Source of the DNA: Trichormus sp. NMC-1
Lineage (GTDB): Bacteria; Cyanobacteriota; Cyanobacteriia; Cyanobacteriales; Nostocaceae
Direction: 5' to 3'
Assembly (NCBI RefSeq): GCF_001858025.1
Contig: NZ_LZQD01000016.1
Coordinates: 1-35,168, forward strand
Length of the DNA stretch: 35,168 nt
Part shown: piece by piece, positions 16,353 to 25,095 of the stretch
How the letters are laid out: each line of letters begins with the position of its first letter
How positions within the stretch are numbered: position 1 is the first letter of the stretch
The notes under the pieces: generated by a model
Seen by the model: only the letters and a program-made list of their open reading frames with translations
What the model was told of the DNA's origin: nothing
Database searches by the model: none
Program-made: the position numbers and the translations under genes

Positions 16353-17713
16353 CCTGGATATCCTGATTCAGACAATTTTTCTGATTCTGCTAAAATCGGA
16401 TTGACATCAAACCATAATTCACCTTTATCTCGATATTCAAATACAAATCTACTACGGATTAATTTCTGATATCCTTTATCATCACTGACTTGTTTAGTTT
16501 CTTTAACACGGCGTAATAATTTCCATTCTTCAACAGAAATAGGTAAAGACATTTCATTACGTCGTTCACGAATAATCTTCTCTAAAGTGTTACTCTGGAG
16601 AGGAAATTTTTTATCTTTCATAATCCAGGGGTTTAATAACTTCAAAATATCGCGCACATGACCACCGCTAACCTGACATAAACGGTCTAAAGTTTCTGGA
16701 GTGTCAAAAATTTCGGTAACTTTATTTAAGCGTTCTTCTGGTGCTAAATTAGGGAATGCTCTAGCTAAAATCATCTGTTGCATTAGTGCTAATCCCCGTT
16801 CATGAATTCTACCATCTGAATACTTAACAGGAACCATTGGTAATATTTTCGGTTCTTCTGGGAATCGTTGGGTTAATGTGCCGTATTCATTAGAAAATTT
16901 CAACGCCAGAGGCATGGTATAAATAACATGACAATTAAGCTTGGTGAGATATTCACCTTGGTCTACAAATAGATATTCTTGTTGTGTTCGACCCCAGGGT
17001 TTAATGGTATTATCTATGCGGTCTAGGTTATCAACTATCACAACTAAACCATTTTTACCCTGTTGTTTGAGTTTAGAAATAGCAGGTTCTAAAAGTTCTT
17101 GATTAATTGCTTGTAATAAGTTGGTTTTCTGAGGTGCTAAATATTGATTTATTTTGGTTCTTAATGTTAAATCACTTTTCATTTTTGTGGTGATTTCCCC
17201 AATACCCAAAGACAAAGATAATTTTTGTCCATCCACAGTATAACCAATATCGTGACCAGCAAATTTACCTTTAGCACCTGTAACTTCAGAGTTTAAGATA
17301 TTCCATGCACCTTGAAGTAACTCCTGAAATTTTTTCGGTTCTTCGAGGACAATTTTCTCAAGACTTTTACTAATGCGACTAGCAATGGCCAGAAACACAT
17401 CAGCAATATCTACATCTGTGATTTCTAAATCTTCGCTAGATTCAAAATAGACAACATGAAAATCTGCGGCTTCTAATTCTACTTGTAACCGGAATAGTTC
17501 CGTTGATTTACCACAACCAATATGTCCAGTAAATAAGTTACAGGTAGGTTCATCTGGATTCCAATCTATATGATCTTTAATAGTGCTGATGATATCTTCA
17601 CCACGCACCCCGGAAAAGTCAATATAACATTTTTGGTCTTCCACATTCCGCGCTACAAGAGTGCGTGCGGGGTTAGTGGCTTTATAAAAATCTTTTTCAG
17701 TTATTACCATCAT
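16340..17713 (-). CDS. P-loop ATPase partnered with the STAND protein
   Basis: The 457-residue product is an AAA/STAND-like ATPase of unknown function. Walker A is GHIGCGKST at residues 63-71 and Walker B is LVVIVDNLDRID at about 223-234. The C-terminal half (from about 300) has the helical and winged-helix-like features seen in ORC/Cdc6- and STAND-type NTPases. No signal peptide or membrane helix is seen, so it should be cytoplasmic. The ATG at 17713 (or the adjacent ATG at 17710) is preferred over an upstream TTG at 17761. The last residues, LSESGYPGFED, are encoded by the degenerate AATCCTG repeat, so the original C-terminus may have been replaced. It is upstream of, and co-directional with, the STAND gene. 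Its pairing with such genes suggests that the two proteins work together, for example in stress or phage sensing. That is inference. Confidence 0.82.
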   Translation of the reverse strand: MMVITEKDFYKATNPARTLVARNVEDQKCYIDFSGVRGEDIISTIKDHIDWNPDEPTCNLFTGHIGCGKSTELFRLQVELEAADFHVVYFESSEDLEITDVDIADVFLAIASRISKSLEKIVLEEPKKFQELLQGAWNILNSEVTGAKGKFAGHDIGYTVDGQKLSLSLGIGEITTKMKSDLTLRTKINQYLAPQKTNLLQAINQELLEPAISKLKQQGKNGLVVIVDNLDRIDNTIKPWGRTQQEYLFVDQGEYLTKLNCHVIYTMPLALKFSNEYGTLTQRFPEEPKILPMVPVKYSDGRIHERGLALMQQMILARAFPNLAPEERLNKVTEIFDTPETLDRLCQVSGGHVRDILKLLNPWIMKDKKFPLQSNTLEKIIRERRNEMSLPISVEEWKLLRRVKETKQVSDDKGYQKLIRSRFVFEYRDKGELWFDVNPILAESEKLSESGYPGFED

Positions 17714-17886
17714 GCCAGTAGTATGATTATCCTGATAGTTTCGGAATATCCCTACTGACAAGAATACTTGTTTTACAGCAATTTAAGTGATTTTTCAGAT
17801 AATTTTAACGTAGATTGGGTTACGGGACAATGCAACCCAGTAAAATCTCGGAAAATCATAGTTTCATACTAGCTTTTGGTTTCTAG

Positions 17887-18918
17887 TCAGTTTTCTATCT
17901 TCTGATAGGACTTATTAATGTCAATAGTCTGTGGTGTCCAAGTCGGACCTTCACAACGAGGTCCTGCTGTTGTCCAAATAATCTTATCTAAACACATTTG
18001 CCGTGCATCCTTTCCCCAGGCATGATAGGCTATGTACTCAGTTTGACCATCTGGGGCAAAAACTATTGAGTTGTGGCCAGGTCCCTTAACATGACCAGGA
18101 AGCGATCGCAGCACCCGTGGGACAGCTTCATTACCCGCATCAGAATAAGTCCCCATGACACTATCCGCAACTCCATAATCGACACCGTAGTTCTCAGTTT
18201 CCCAGCACCCACCACTATAAAAGCAATAGTAGCGTCCTTCATGTTTGCGGACACAAGGACCTTCCAAAGTATGCCAATCATAGAATTCACCATACATCAA
18301 CCGATTGTTTAGAAACCGCTGCCAATCACAGCGCGATCGCAAAACAACTGTTTCAACACCAGCCAGCTTTATCATGTTTTCGAGTCTGTCTACAGCGATC
18401 GCAGTTCCCGCACGTACACCCCCCTCTGTGTCCAGGAAATCGCGGGCATAAAACAAATACCACTGTCCATCGTCATCGCAAAACGGATGCGGATCAATCG
18501 CAAAAGGGCAATTATTCAAGTCTGTAAGTGGTTCACCAATATCCTCATAAAGGCCTAACGGACTATCACTTTTGGCAACCCGCAATTGATGATTTTTGTC
18601 CTCATGTCCCACCGAATAATAGAGGTAAAACTTACCATCAGAGTAAGCAACTTCCGGGGCCCAAAAATTATTTCCCAGTGCGGGATCTGGTCGCGGTAGC
18701 GCATTACCAACATAATGCCAATTCACAAAATCAAAGGAACGTAACAGAGGAAAAACTCGCTGTTTATTGGGGTCAAAATTTAGAACGTCGGCTATTTCGT
18801 CTACTGTTCCTGCTGCTTCTGCTGCACCAGTTCCAATGGCGTAGTATACCCCCAGGTGCTGCCAAACAAAAGGATCAGCAAAATAGCCTTTGTAAACCGG
18901 ATTGGTATAGGTTAGCAT
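17887..18918 (-). CDS. glycoside hydrolase family 43 protein
   Basis: The 343-residue protein has the five-bladed beta-propeller layout of GH43 enzymes, which commonly cleave arabinose, xylose or galactan side chains. The three catalytic acids can be placed: base Asp15 in YFADPFVW, pKa-modulating Asp142 in PFAIDPHPF, and acid Glu219 in TLEGPCVRKH. GHNSIVFAPDG and YIAYHAWG near the C-terminus are also characteristic. No signal peptide is visible, so it is probably intracellular or exported by another route. It starts at ATG 18918, 111 bases after the oxygenase gene on the same strand. Family membership is firm. The exact substrate is not known. Confidence 0.92.
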   Translation of the reverse strand: MLTYTNPVYKGYFADPFVWQHLGVYYAIGTGAAEAAGTVDEIADVLNFDPNKQRVFPLLRSFDFVNWHYVGNALPRPDPALGNNFWAPEVAYSDGKFYLYYSVGHEDKNHQLRVAKSDSPLGLYEDIGEPLTDLNNCPFAIDPHPFCDDDGQWYLFYARDFLDTEGGVRAGTAIAVDRLENMIKLAGVETVVLRSRCDWQRFLNNRLMYGEFYDWHTLEGPCVRKHEGRYYCFYSGGCWETENYGVDYGVADSVMGTYSDAGNEAVPRVLRSLPGHVKGPGHNSIVFAPDGQTEYIAYHAWGKDARQMCLDKIIWTTAGPRCEGPTWTPQTIDINKSYQKIEN

Positions 18919-19029
18919 CTTGATTTTTTCCGCGATATTTTCTTAGTATTTGCATCTTCTACCAAATTAAGATGAAGCTGCATAGAATACGATTTCCAGA
19001 ATAATTAACCGTCTCACATAAAATTGGTA

Positions 19030-19836
19030 TTAGTATTTGAAATTGATGTAAGTTTCAACTTTTTCTGTTGGTAAGTTTTCTACAACTTCACACCGCAACA
19101 TTTGCTGTAAATTTTCGGATAGACTTTCGTAGTAGTCTCGTGGCAAAGTTAAATCTACCTTTGGTGTGTGTAACCAGTGCATAACATAACCCATGACTAT
19201 CATCGGTCTTGGTTCGTTTGTCTGATTTGGTGAACCTCGATGTAGTCCTAAAGGCGATCGCATCATTACATCTCCAGGCTGCATATAGAAAGATTCCATC
19301 GGAATGTCACCTGTGGCAATCTTTCTTAGTCCCTCCTCACGTGGTAAAACATGAGTCCCACGCGCCATTTGAAATGGTCCATTCTCTGATGTTACTTCCA
19401 CAAGTGGGAAGTTAACTGCTAGAGCATAGAGTGGCGTTACTATCTCGTCACAGAATAGAGGGCGAAAATCTCTATGAGTTTCCTGATAATCCGAACCCTG
19501 AAACGGTATATCAACACCTAATTGAACCATTACATATTCTTGGAAAAATACGCGCTCTAGGATACCCATAATTACTGGGTTGGCGAAGACATTTGTATTA
19601 GCAAATGGCATAACCCAAGGTAATGTTAGATAATACCGAGAAATTTCACGGGGAGCCAATCCACCTGGTTGATTTTGACGGGTTTTAAATAAGTTGTTAA
19701 AAGCTTCTGCCCACTGATTAATCAATTTTTTATCAAAAAGACCACGAATCACACAAATTCCGTCTCTCTTCAATTCTTCTGCCAATCTATCTAAATCACT
19801 AGCTGTATAGTGAATTACTGCGTCTATACTAATCAT
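19030..19836 (-). CDS. phytanoyl-CoA dioxygenase (PhyH) family Fe(II)/2-oxoglutarate oxygenase
   Basis: The 268-residue protein fits the PhyH family of non-haem iron, 2-oxoglutarate-dependent oxygenases. The metal-binding facial triad is visible: His121 and Asp123 in ETHRDFRP and His199 in SPLGLHRGSPNQ. The likely 2-oxoglutarate-binding Arg210 is in NEPRPMIV. The substrate could be a lipid, a sugar derivative or a natural product. The ATG at 19836 is used because a GGAGAAA box on the minus strand lies about 10 bases upstream, whereas the frame's earlier TTG at 19854 lies on that box. It is the first gene before GH43 on the minus strand, so the two may form a small operon. No defect is seen. 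Confidence 0.87.
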   Translation of the reverse strand: MISIDAVIHYTASDLDRLAEELKRDGICVIRGLFDKKLINQWAEAFNNLFKTRQNQPGGLAPREISRYYLTLPWVMPFANTNVFANPVIMGILERVFFQEYVMVQLGVDIPFQGSDYQETHRDFRPLFCDEIVTPLYALAVNFPLVEVTSENGPFQMARGTHVLPREEGLRKIATGDIPMESFYMQPGDVMMRSPLGLHRGSPNQTNEPRPMIVMGYVMHWLHTPKVDLTLPRDYYESLSENLQQMLRCEVVENLPTEKVETYINFKY

Positions 19837-21035
19837 GTTTATTATTTTCTCCAACTACTGATGGTTAGAGTTGCATTTACATCATCCTCTAACAACAGAT
19901 TTTTATAACTATTGGTCGATGTTGATAATATCGCAATATCTCTAATAATAACCTGTCAACTTTTGTTAATTAGTGCAGCTTTCTATCCTGAACCAACCAT
20001 AGTCATGAGAATTAAAGGATTTTTATTTATTCAATAAATAAATTTAGATTTTATTAGTTAAAGGCGGGAAATATTCGATATTTATAGATTTAATAGTTCA
20101 CAGGCACTAAATGTTAGATATTAAGAAATGTGTAGGGTGCAAAAAACCCCCGCACTGCCTCCTCCTGACTCCTGAATACTGCTGTAAGTATGTCAGCATA
20201 ACTGAACATAACATTTTCAAGAGATAGATCCCGAAATTTTTGGATAAGTCGGGTATTTGGCATTTTTTAGGTTGAGTTTGTTACAGATGATTGTCGGTGA
20301 ATGAGGTACAAACTGAAAATAAAAACATGGCTCTAGTGAGCGTAGCTTTAAGCATACACCACCCTGATTTCACTCCTAAATTCCGAATTCTGCTATATTT
20401 TGTCCCATTCTTAACAAGACATTAACAACCAAATTTATGAATAGCTAATTAATACTTTTAGCTTAAAAGAGGAGAATTAAAATCATTTTTGGATACTTTG
20501 CTCAAAATTGCTAGTTGGCAATAGCTATTATATTAATTATTGAGCAAGTTTAATATAATACATTGCTGAAATCAAGACCTATCTGCAAATACCCATGTTT
20601 TCAATATACTCGTTATAATTTGGTTTAAAAACTTTCTTGAATATTTTCATCTAACTGGATAAATATTTGGTTTATTTGTGTCATAATGTCACGAGCCGGA
20701 AGTCCATAAATAATATTTTGATGCCACTTAAAATTAGTTCAATGCAAGGAAACAACACTCCATTGACTCTAAAAAGCATAAATTAGTCCAGAAATCCTGT
20801 GATTTCTGTAAATAGACGAGTACAGTACACGGAAATAACTACATACAGCATATTGCAGCTAAAAGCGGGAATCAAACTACCATTAAAAGCAGTGCAAAAA
20901 CACGGAATATCATTCTTTTTGCTTTTAAATTCTGATTTTTTATTTTTATTTTTGATTTCCGCGCAACGGTACTAGGTTGTATTCAACCAAAAATAGAAAA
21001 ACAATTTTTTGTGGCAGTTAAGGAAGAGGTTTTAG
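19837..21035. other. long AT-rich intergenic region
   Basis: About 1.2 kb separates the divergent oxygenase and GH2 genes. All frames are broken by stops and no RNA gene is recognised. It contains a C-rich low-complexity tract at about 20140-20185, several T/A-rich runs (for example 20925-20960), and a GGTTG-TATT-CAACC stem-loop at 20975-20988, which is 47 bases before the GH2 start and could be an operator. A candidate TATAAT lies at 20554-20559, but no good -35 box is spaced from it. The length suggests a complex regulatory region, an undetected small RNA, or decayed sequence. Confidence 0.5.
20975..20988. promoter_or_regulatory. small palindrome upstream of the GH2-galT operon
   Basis: GGTTG and CAACC form a perfect 5-bp stem with a TATT loop, 47 bases before the GH2 start codon. 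The position suits an operator or leader structure. The short length makes chance occurrence possible. Confidence 0.25.
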
Positions 21036-22895
21036 ATGAAAGCATTAGCTATCGAGAATTTGGAAAAATTCACCTCTGAGAGTGATAATAAGCAGATTTT
21101 GAGTTTCCAAGATCCGGCATATCCACGTCCGCATCTGCGGCGCTCAAACTGGCAAAGTTTGGACGGACAGTGGAAATTCGCTTTTGACGATGAAGGTAAT
21201 TGCTCCCAACCCGGCGACCTTAGTCAATGGACTCATCATATAGAAGTTCCCTTCGCTCCTGAATCTACCAAAAGTGGGATTGGTGATACAGGTTTTCATG
21301 CCAACTGTTGGTATGAGCGAGAATTTGAAACACCTGCTGGAGAAGGGCGATTTCTGCTGCATTTTGGGGCTGTAGATTATCGAGCGCGGGTTTGGGTAAA
21401 TGACCAATATCTGGCTGAACATGAAGGCGGCCATACCCCATTTAGCATTGATATTACCCACGTTTTGAATGACAGTGGCAAAACCAAGGTAACAGTATGG
21501 GCGCAAGATGATCCACACGAACTAGCGAAACCTCGTGGTAAGCAAGATTGGCAGTTAGAAGCTCACAGTATTTGGTATCCACGCACTACGGGGATTTGGC
21601 AGACTGTCTGGCTTGAGCGTGTAGGGACAACTTATGTGGATCACATTCGCTGGAGTCCTAACTTTGAACGCTGGGAAATTGGCTGTTGTGTGGCGCTGGC
21701 AGGTGATGTACCTGTTTCCGGCATTCAAATGAAGGTGAAATTGAGCGTTGGCGGTAAGGTATTAGCTAACGATACCTACGAAGTGTTCGACGGAGAAGTT
21801 AGTCGCCGCATTGCTTTGGCTGATCCTGGTATTGATGACTACCGCAATGAATTACTGTGGAGTCCAGAAAGACCAACTTTGATTGATGCGGAAATTCAGT
21901 TGGTGTATAACAACCAAGTGCTAGATGCAGTCAAATCCTATACTGCATTGCGGACAGTGAGTATTCAGCGCGATCGCTTTATGCTTAATGGTCGTCCCTA
22001 TTATTTACGGCTGGTTCTCGACCAAGGTTACTGGCCAGAGTCGCTGATGACAGCACCGGATGATGATGCATTGCGGCGTGATGTGGAACTGGCTAAAGCA
22101 ATGGGTTTCAACGGAGTTCGTAAACACCAAAAAATTGAAGATCCTCGGTTTTTATATTGGGCAGATGTCTTAGGCTTGCTAGTATGGGAAGAGATGCCCA
22201 GTGCCTATCGCTTTAGCCATAAAGCTGTAGAACGTATGACTCACGAGTGGACTGAGGTCATCAACCGCGATATTAACCATCCCTGTATTGTCGCCTGGGT
22301 TCCCTTTAATGAATCCTGGGGAGTTCCTAACTTGGTTGAGACGGCTGCCCATAGAAATTATGTTTTGGCAATGTATTATTTGACCAAAACCCTTGATCCT
22401 TCTCGTCCGGTAATTGGTAATGATGGTTGGGAAAGTACAGATACAGACATTCTCGCTATTCATGACTACGACACCCAACCCCAGCAATTGGTTCATCGTT
22501 ATGGCCCAGAAGTGAAATTATCAGATTTGTTTGAGCGTAAGCGTCCTGGTGGACGTATCCTCACCTTGGACAATTATCCACACCAGGGACAACCGGTCAT
22601 GCTGACAGAGTTTGGTGGTATTGCTTATGCACCTGCTACCCAACCTCAAGCAGACAAAGCTTGGGGATATGAGCGTTGCTGGAATATCACCGAGCTAGAA
22701 ATGAAGTACGCTGCTTTACTCGAAACTGTGAATAATATCGAGATATTCAGCGGCTTTTGTTACACACAATTCACTGATACATTCCAAGAAGCTAACGGTT
22801 TATTGTACGGCGATCGCACGCCAAAATTTCCCATTGAAGCAATCCGTGCTGCTACTCTTTCAGGACAAGGATTATGTACTCCCACAGCTTGTTAA
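21036..22895 (+). CDS. glycoside hydrolase family 2 (beta-galactosidase/beta-glucuronidase type)
   Basis: The 619-residue enzyme has the GH2 order: jelly-roll sugar-binding domain (SNWQSLDGQWKFAFDDEG; WYPRTTGIWQTVWLE near 186-200), immunoglobulin-like domain (about 210-300) and a TIM-barrel. The acid/base is Glu426 in PFNESWG and the nucleophile is Glu525 in MLTEFGGIAY, both intact. It is shorter than LacZ-type enzymes because the C-terminal domains are absent. No signal peptide is evident. A strong ribosome binding site (AAGGAAGAGG, 21020-21029) supports the ATG at 21036. The end overlaps galT by 22 bases, so the two are almost certainly co-transcribed and probably translationally coupled. 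This suggests that galactose is the released sugar, although family membership alone would also allow mannose or glucuronate. Confidence 0.94.
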   Translation: MKALAIENLEKFTSESDNKQILSFQDPAYPRPHLRRSNWQSLDGQWKFAFDDEGNCSQPGDLSQWTHHIEVPFAPESTKSGIGDTGFHANCWYEREFETPAGEGRFLLHFGAVDYRARVWVNDQYLAEHEGGHTPFSIDITHVLNDSGKTKVTVWAQDDPHELAKPRGKQDWQLEAHSIWYPRTTGIWQTVWLERVGTTYVDHIRWSPNFERWEIGCCVALAGDVPVSGIQMKVKLSVGGKVLANDTYEVFDGEVSRRIALADPGIDDYRNELLWSPERPTLIDAEIQLVYNNQVLDAVKSYTALRTVSIQRDRFMLNGRPYYLRLVLDQGYWPESLMTAPDDDALRRDVELAKAMGFNGVRKHQKIEDPRFLYWADVLGLLVWEEMPSAYRFSHKAVERMTHEWTEVINRDINHPCIVAWVPFNESWGVPNLVETAAHRNYVLAMYYLTKTLDPSRPVIGNDGWESTDTDILAIHDYDTQPQQLVHRYGPEVKLSDLFERKRPGGRILTLDNYPHQGQPVMLTEFGGIAYAPATQPQADKAWGYERCWNITELEMKYAALLETVNNIEIFSGFCYTQFTDTFQEANGLLYGDRTPKFPIEAIRAATLSGQGLCTPTAC

Positions 22896-23974
22896 AGCCG
22901 GATGGACGGCAAATGACATTGTACAGCCGTTGCCCAATTTCTGAAGCAATTATAGCCACTAGCCCCAGTAATGAGCCAGTGCGGGCAAATCCCCACTTGC
23001 GTTGGCATCCCCTGCGAGGTGAATGGGTGGCTTATGCTAGTCATCGTCAAGGACGGACTTTTTTACCACCCCCAGAATATAACCCCCTCGCCCCTAGCCG
23101 CAACCCTGATTTCCCTACTGAATTACCAGTCGGTAAGTATGATGTGGCAGTATTCGAGAACCGTTTTCCCTCGATGGTAACGACGGCAAACAATCCACCT
23201 GATTGCATTGTGGAAACCTTACCGGCAAATGGCGCTTGTGAGGTTGTGGTGTTTACCCAAGATGCCCATGCTTCACTTTCGTCCTTGACAGTGGAACATT
23301 TGGATTTAATTTTGCAAGTTTGGAGCGATCGCACGGAGGTTTTAGGCAAAAATCCCCAAATTCAATATGTGCTACCCTTTGAAAATAAAGGTGTGGAAGT
23401 TGGTGTAACTTTACATCATCCACATGGGCAAATTTACGCCTACCCGTTTGTGCCACCTGTGCCAGCGAGGATGTTAGAACAACAGCAACGGTATTATCAG
23501 GAACATCAACGCGGGTTGTTAGCGGATTTGATTGAGAAAGAAATTGCTGATAATCAACGGATAATTTATGAAGATGAGGATGCGATCGCATTCGTTCCTG
23601 TCTGTGCGCGTTATCCTTATGAGGTTTGGGTAGCACCAAAACAGCCAGTTGCCACTTTCTCAGACTTAAGCTTAGAACAACGTTGGGGAATTGCTAAAGC
23701 CTTAAAAACTGTCACTCTCAAATATGACGGCTTGTGGAATCGTCCCTTTCCTTACTTAATGTCTTGGTTCCAAGCGCCTACGGATGGTTTAGCACATCCA
23801 GAGGCACATTTACACGCCCAGTTTTATCCACCATACCGCACGAGCGATCGCTTGAAGTATTTGGCAGGAACAGAACTTGCAGCGGGGATGTTTGCTAATG
23901 ACGCTTTACCAGAGGAGAAAGCCAAGGAATTGCAAGCAGTGAGTGTTAATCTGCGAATGCCAATTTCGGCATAA
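22874..23974 (+). CDS. galT: galactose-1-phosphate uridylyltransferase
   Basis: This is the Leloir-pathway enzyme that exchanges UMP between UDP-glucose and galactose 1-phosphate. The 366-residue product has the usual length. It shows NPHLRWHPLRGEWVAYA and the catalytic HHPHGQIYAYPF with the His-Pro-His triad at residues 182-184. PYLMSWFQAP and HLHAQFYPP in the C-terminal half are typical GalT features. The start at ATG 22874 lies inside the GH2 gene and follows AGGACAAGG. A second ATG at 22913 (MTLYSRCPI) would remove the overlap and 13 residues and cannot be excluded. A strong terminator follows. galK lies 4.2 kb downstream rather than adjacent. A diverged fragment of a second galT lies at 24539-24690. 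Confidence 0.95.
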   Translation: MYSHSLLKPDGRQMTLYSRCPISEAIIATSPSNEPVRANPHLRWHPLRGEWVAYASHRQGRTFLPPPEYNPLAPSRNPDFPTELPVGKYDVAVFENRFPSMVTTANNPPDCIVETLPANGACEVVVFTQDAHASLSSLTVEHLDLILQVWSDRTEVLGKNPQIQYVLPFENKGVEVGVTLHHPHGQIYAYPFVPPVPARMLEQQQRYYQEHQRGLLADLIEKEIADNQRIIYEDEDAIAFVPVCARYPYEVWVAPKQPVATFSDLSLEQRWGIAKALKTVTLKYDGLWNRPFPYLMSWFQAPTDGLAHPEAHLHAQFYPPYRTSDRLKYLAGTELAAGMFANDALPEEKAKELQAVSVNLRMPISA

Positions 23975-23992
23975 AGGGAAAATAGGTAAATT

Positions 23993-24029
23993 AAAAAAGG
24001 CGCATTCGTTATGAGGTGCGCCTTTTTTT
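23993..24029 (+). terminator. intrinsic terminator of the GH2-galT operon
   Basis: AAAAAAGGCGCA and TGCGCCTTTTTTT form a 12-bp stem with a 12-base loop, ending in a run of seven T. It begins 18 bases after the galT stop codon. The A-run on the left would also let it work in the opposite direction. Confidence 0.88.
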
Positions 24030-24190
24030 GCTGTTATTGTTTTCCTGAACTCTAACTAACACAAAGTCAAGGCATCTCATCTGGTAGAGGTACGAAGAAA
24101 CAGTAGTATTTATTCTGAAGGTAGGAAACTTCTCCCAGAGTTTCAAATAAAATATCCAGAAGCCAAATTATAAACTGGATGAGAGTAACT

Positions 24191-24442
24191 ATGACTGAGC
24201 TAAACTTAGAGCCAGGAAAGATTTATGAATTTGCTGATCATGAGAATTTTAGAGTGTTCTTGCGCTTAAAATACCTGAATACAGTTTTTAACCCAATCAG
24301 TAAAGAAATACAACTACATTTTGAGAATTTGGACGCTTCTGTTGATAAACACAAAGATATTTATTTGAGTCAAAGCGATATCTACCAACAGGTAGGGGGT
24401 ATCAACGAAGCTAGTGAATATCAGGTTAGGTATGAGTATTAA
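24191..24442 (+). CDS. small hypothetical protein
   Basis: An 83-residue acidic protein that I do not recognise. It starts MTELNLEPGKIYEFADHENF and ends EYQVRYEY. It has no membrane segment, Cys motif or signal peptide. The short beta-rich pattern, with the opening PGKIYEFADHENFRVFLRLKYL, hints at a small barrel-like fold, but this is weak. An in-frame ATG exists at 24179. The ATG at 24191 is preferred because GAGAG at 24181-24185 lies five bases upstream. The gene sits alone between the galT terminator and a galT fragment, in a rearranged stretch. It may be real because its codon use and ribosome binding site look normal. Confidence 0.6.
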   Translation: MTELNLEPGKIYEFADHENFRVFLRLKYLNTVFNPISKEIQLHFENLDASVDKHKDIYLSQSDIYQQVGGINEASEYQVRYEY

Positions 24443-24538
24443 TTAATTAGGAAATTATTTTTGTGCTTCCCAGTTTGACGAAGGAGGATTAATTGTTAGT
24501 TTTTTGTTAGTTTTTCGTCTGCTGTTCATTAATCCCAT

Positions 24539-24690
24539 AGCGATCGCTTGAAGTATTTGGCAGGAACAGAACTTGCGTCCGGGATATTTACTAACGACGC
24601 TTTACCAGAAGAAAAAGCGAAGGAATTTTTCAAATCGGTTGCTGCTACTTTCTCTCAATGCTATCACAGAGTCTCTGACTCTGCTATCAC
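24539..24690 (+). pseudogene. fragment of a second, diverged galT
   Basis: The first 89 bases (24539-24627) align without gaps to the galT 3' region at 23843-23931, with 9 mismatches by eye. In the galT frame the fragment reads SDRLKYLAGTELASGIFTND then ALPEEKAKEF. Most differences are silent or conservative, so the source was probably a functional but diverged galT and not a recent copy of the neighbouring gene. After 24627 similarity to the local galT ends and the frame stays open to a stop at about 24690. The upstream border lies at a GCGATCGC site, and the 20 bases before and across it match the BASS transporter gene instead. Confidence 0.8.
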
Positions 24691-25095
24691 TTAGGGATTT
24701 ACAAATAAACTTGCTTCCACATGAAAGAATTCTCCCAATTTTTGGGCTAATTCTGAAGTTATATTTTGATTACCATTTAAAATATCATCAACCAAAATTT
24801 CTGAACCTAAAACAGTTTGTAAATCAGCTTTGCTTTGGTTAGATTGTTCTAAAAGAAATAACAGCATAGATTGAGGATCATTCTGTTGATTAATTTGATA
24901 ATATTCTTGTTCAAACTTTTCAATTAAAGTGATTAATAATTGATATAGTTCATTTTCTTCGGGCGTGCGTTCACGATGCATTAAATCTTCCACAATAGCT
25001 AAAGCTTGTTCATTTTCTGCTTCGGTCTTGATAAGTTTGGGAAGATAGACTGTTAATAGTTTTTTGTATCTTTCTGGATTAAAAGTAATGGTCAT
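24691..25095 (-). CDS. HigA-like antitoxin / HTH regulator
   Basis: The 134-residue protein resembles HigA-type antitoxins with a C-terminal helix-turn-helix: LLEQSNQSKADLQTVLGS, then DDILNGNQNITSELAQKLGEFFHV near 82-127. The N-terminal part is helical and acidic, as expected for the toxin-binding region. It should neutralise the toxin encoded just upstream and repress the shared promoter. Its start overlaps the toxin gene by 17 bases (25079-25095), implying translational coupling. The order toxin-antitoxin is typical of hig loci. The ATG at 25095 is preceded by GGA within the toxin gene. Confidence 0.82.
   Translation of the reverse strand: MTITFNPERYKKLLTVYLPKLIKTEAENEQALAIVEDLMHRERTPEENELYQLLITLIEKFEQEYYQINQQNDPQSMLLFLLEQSNQSKADLQTVLGSEILVDDILNGNQNITSELAQKLGEFFHVEASLFVNP

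Noticed and set aside
23253-23639. 128-residue open frame antisense to galT
   Set aside because: It is fully inside galT, has no ribosome binding site and resembles no family.
24573-24842. 89-residue open frame on the plus strand
   Set aside because: It starts in the wrong frame of the galT fragment and runs antisense through the antitoxin gene.
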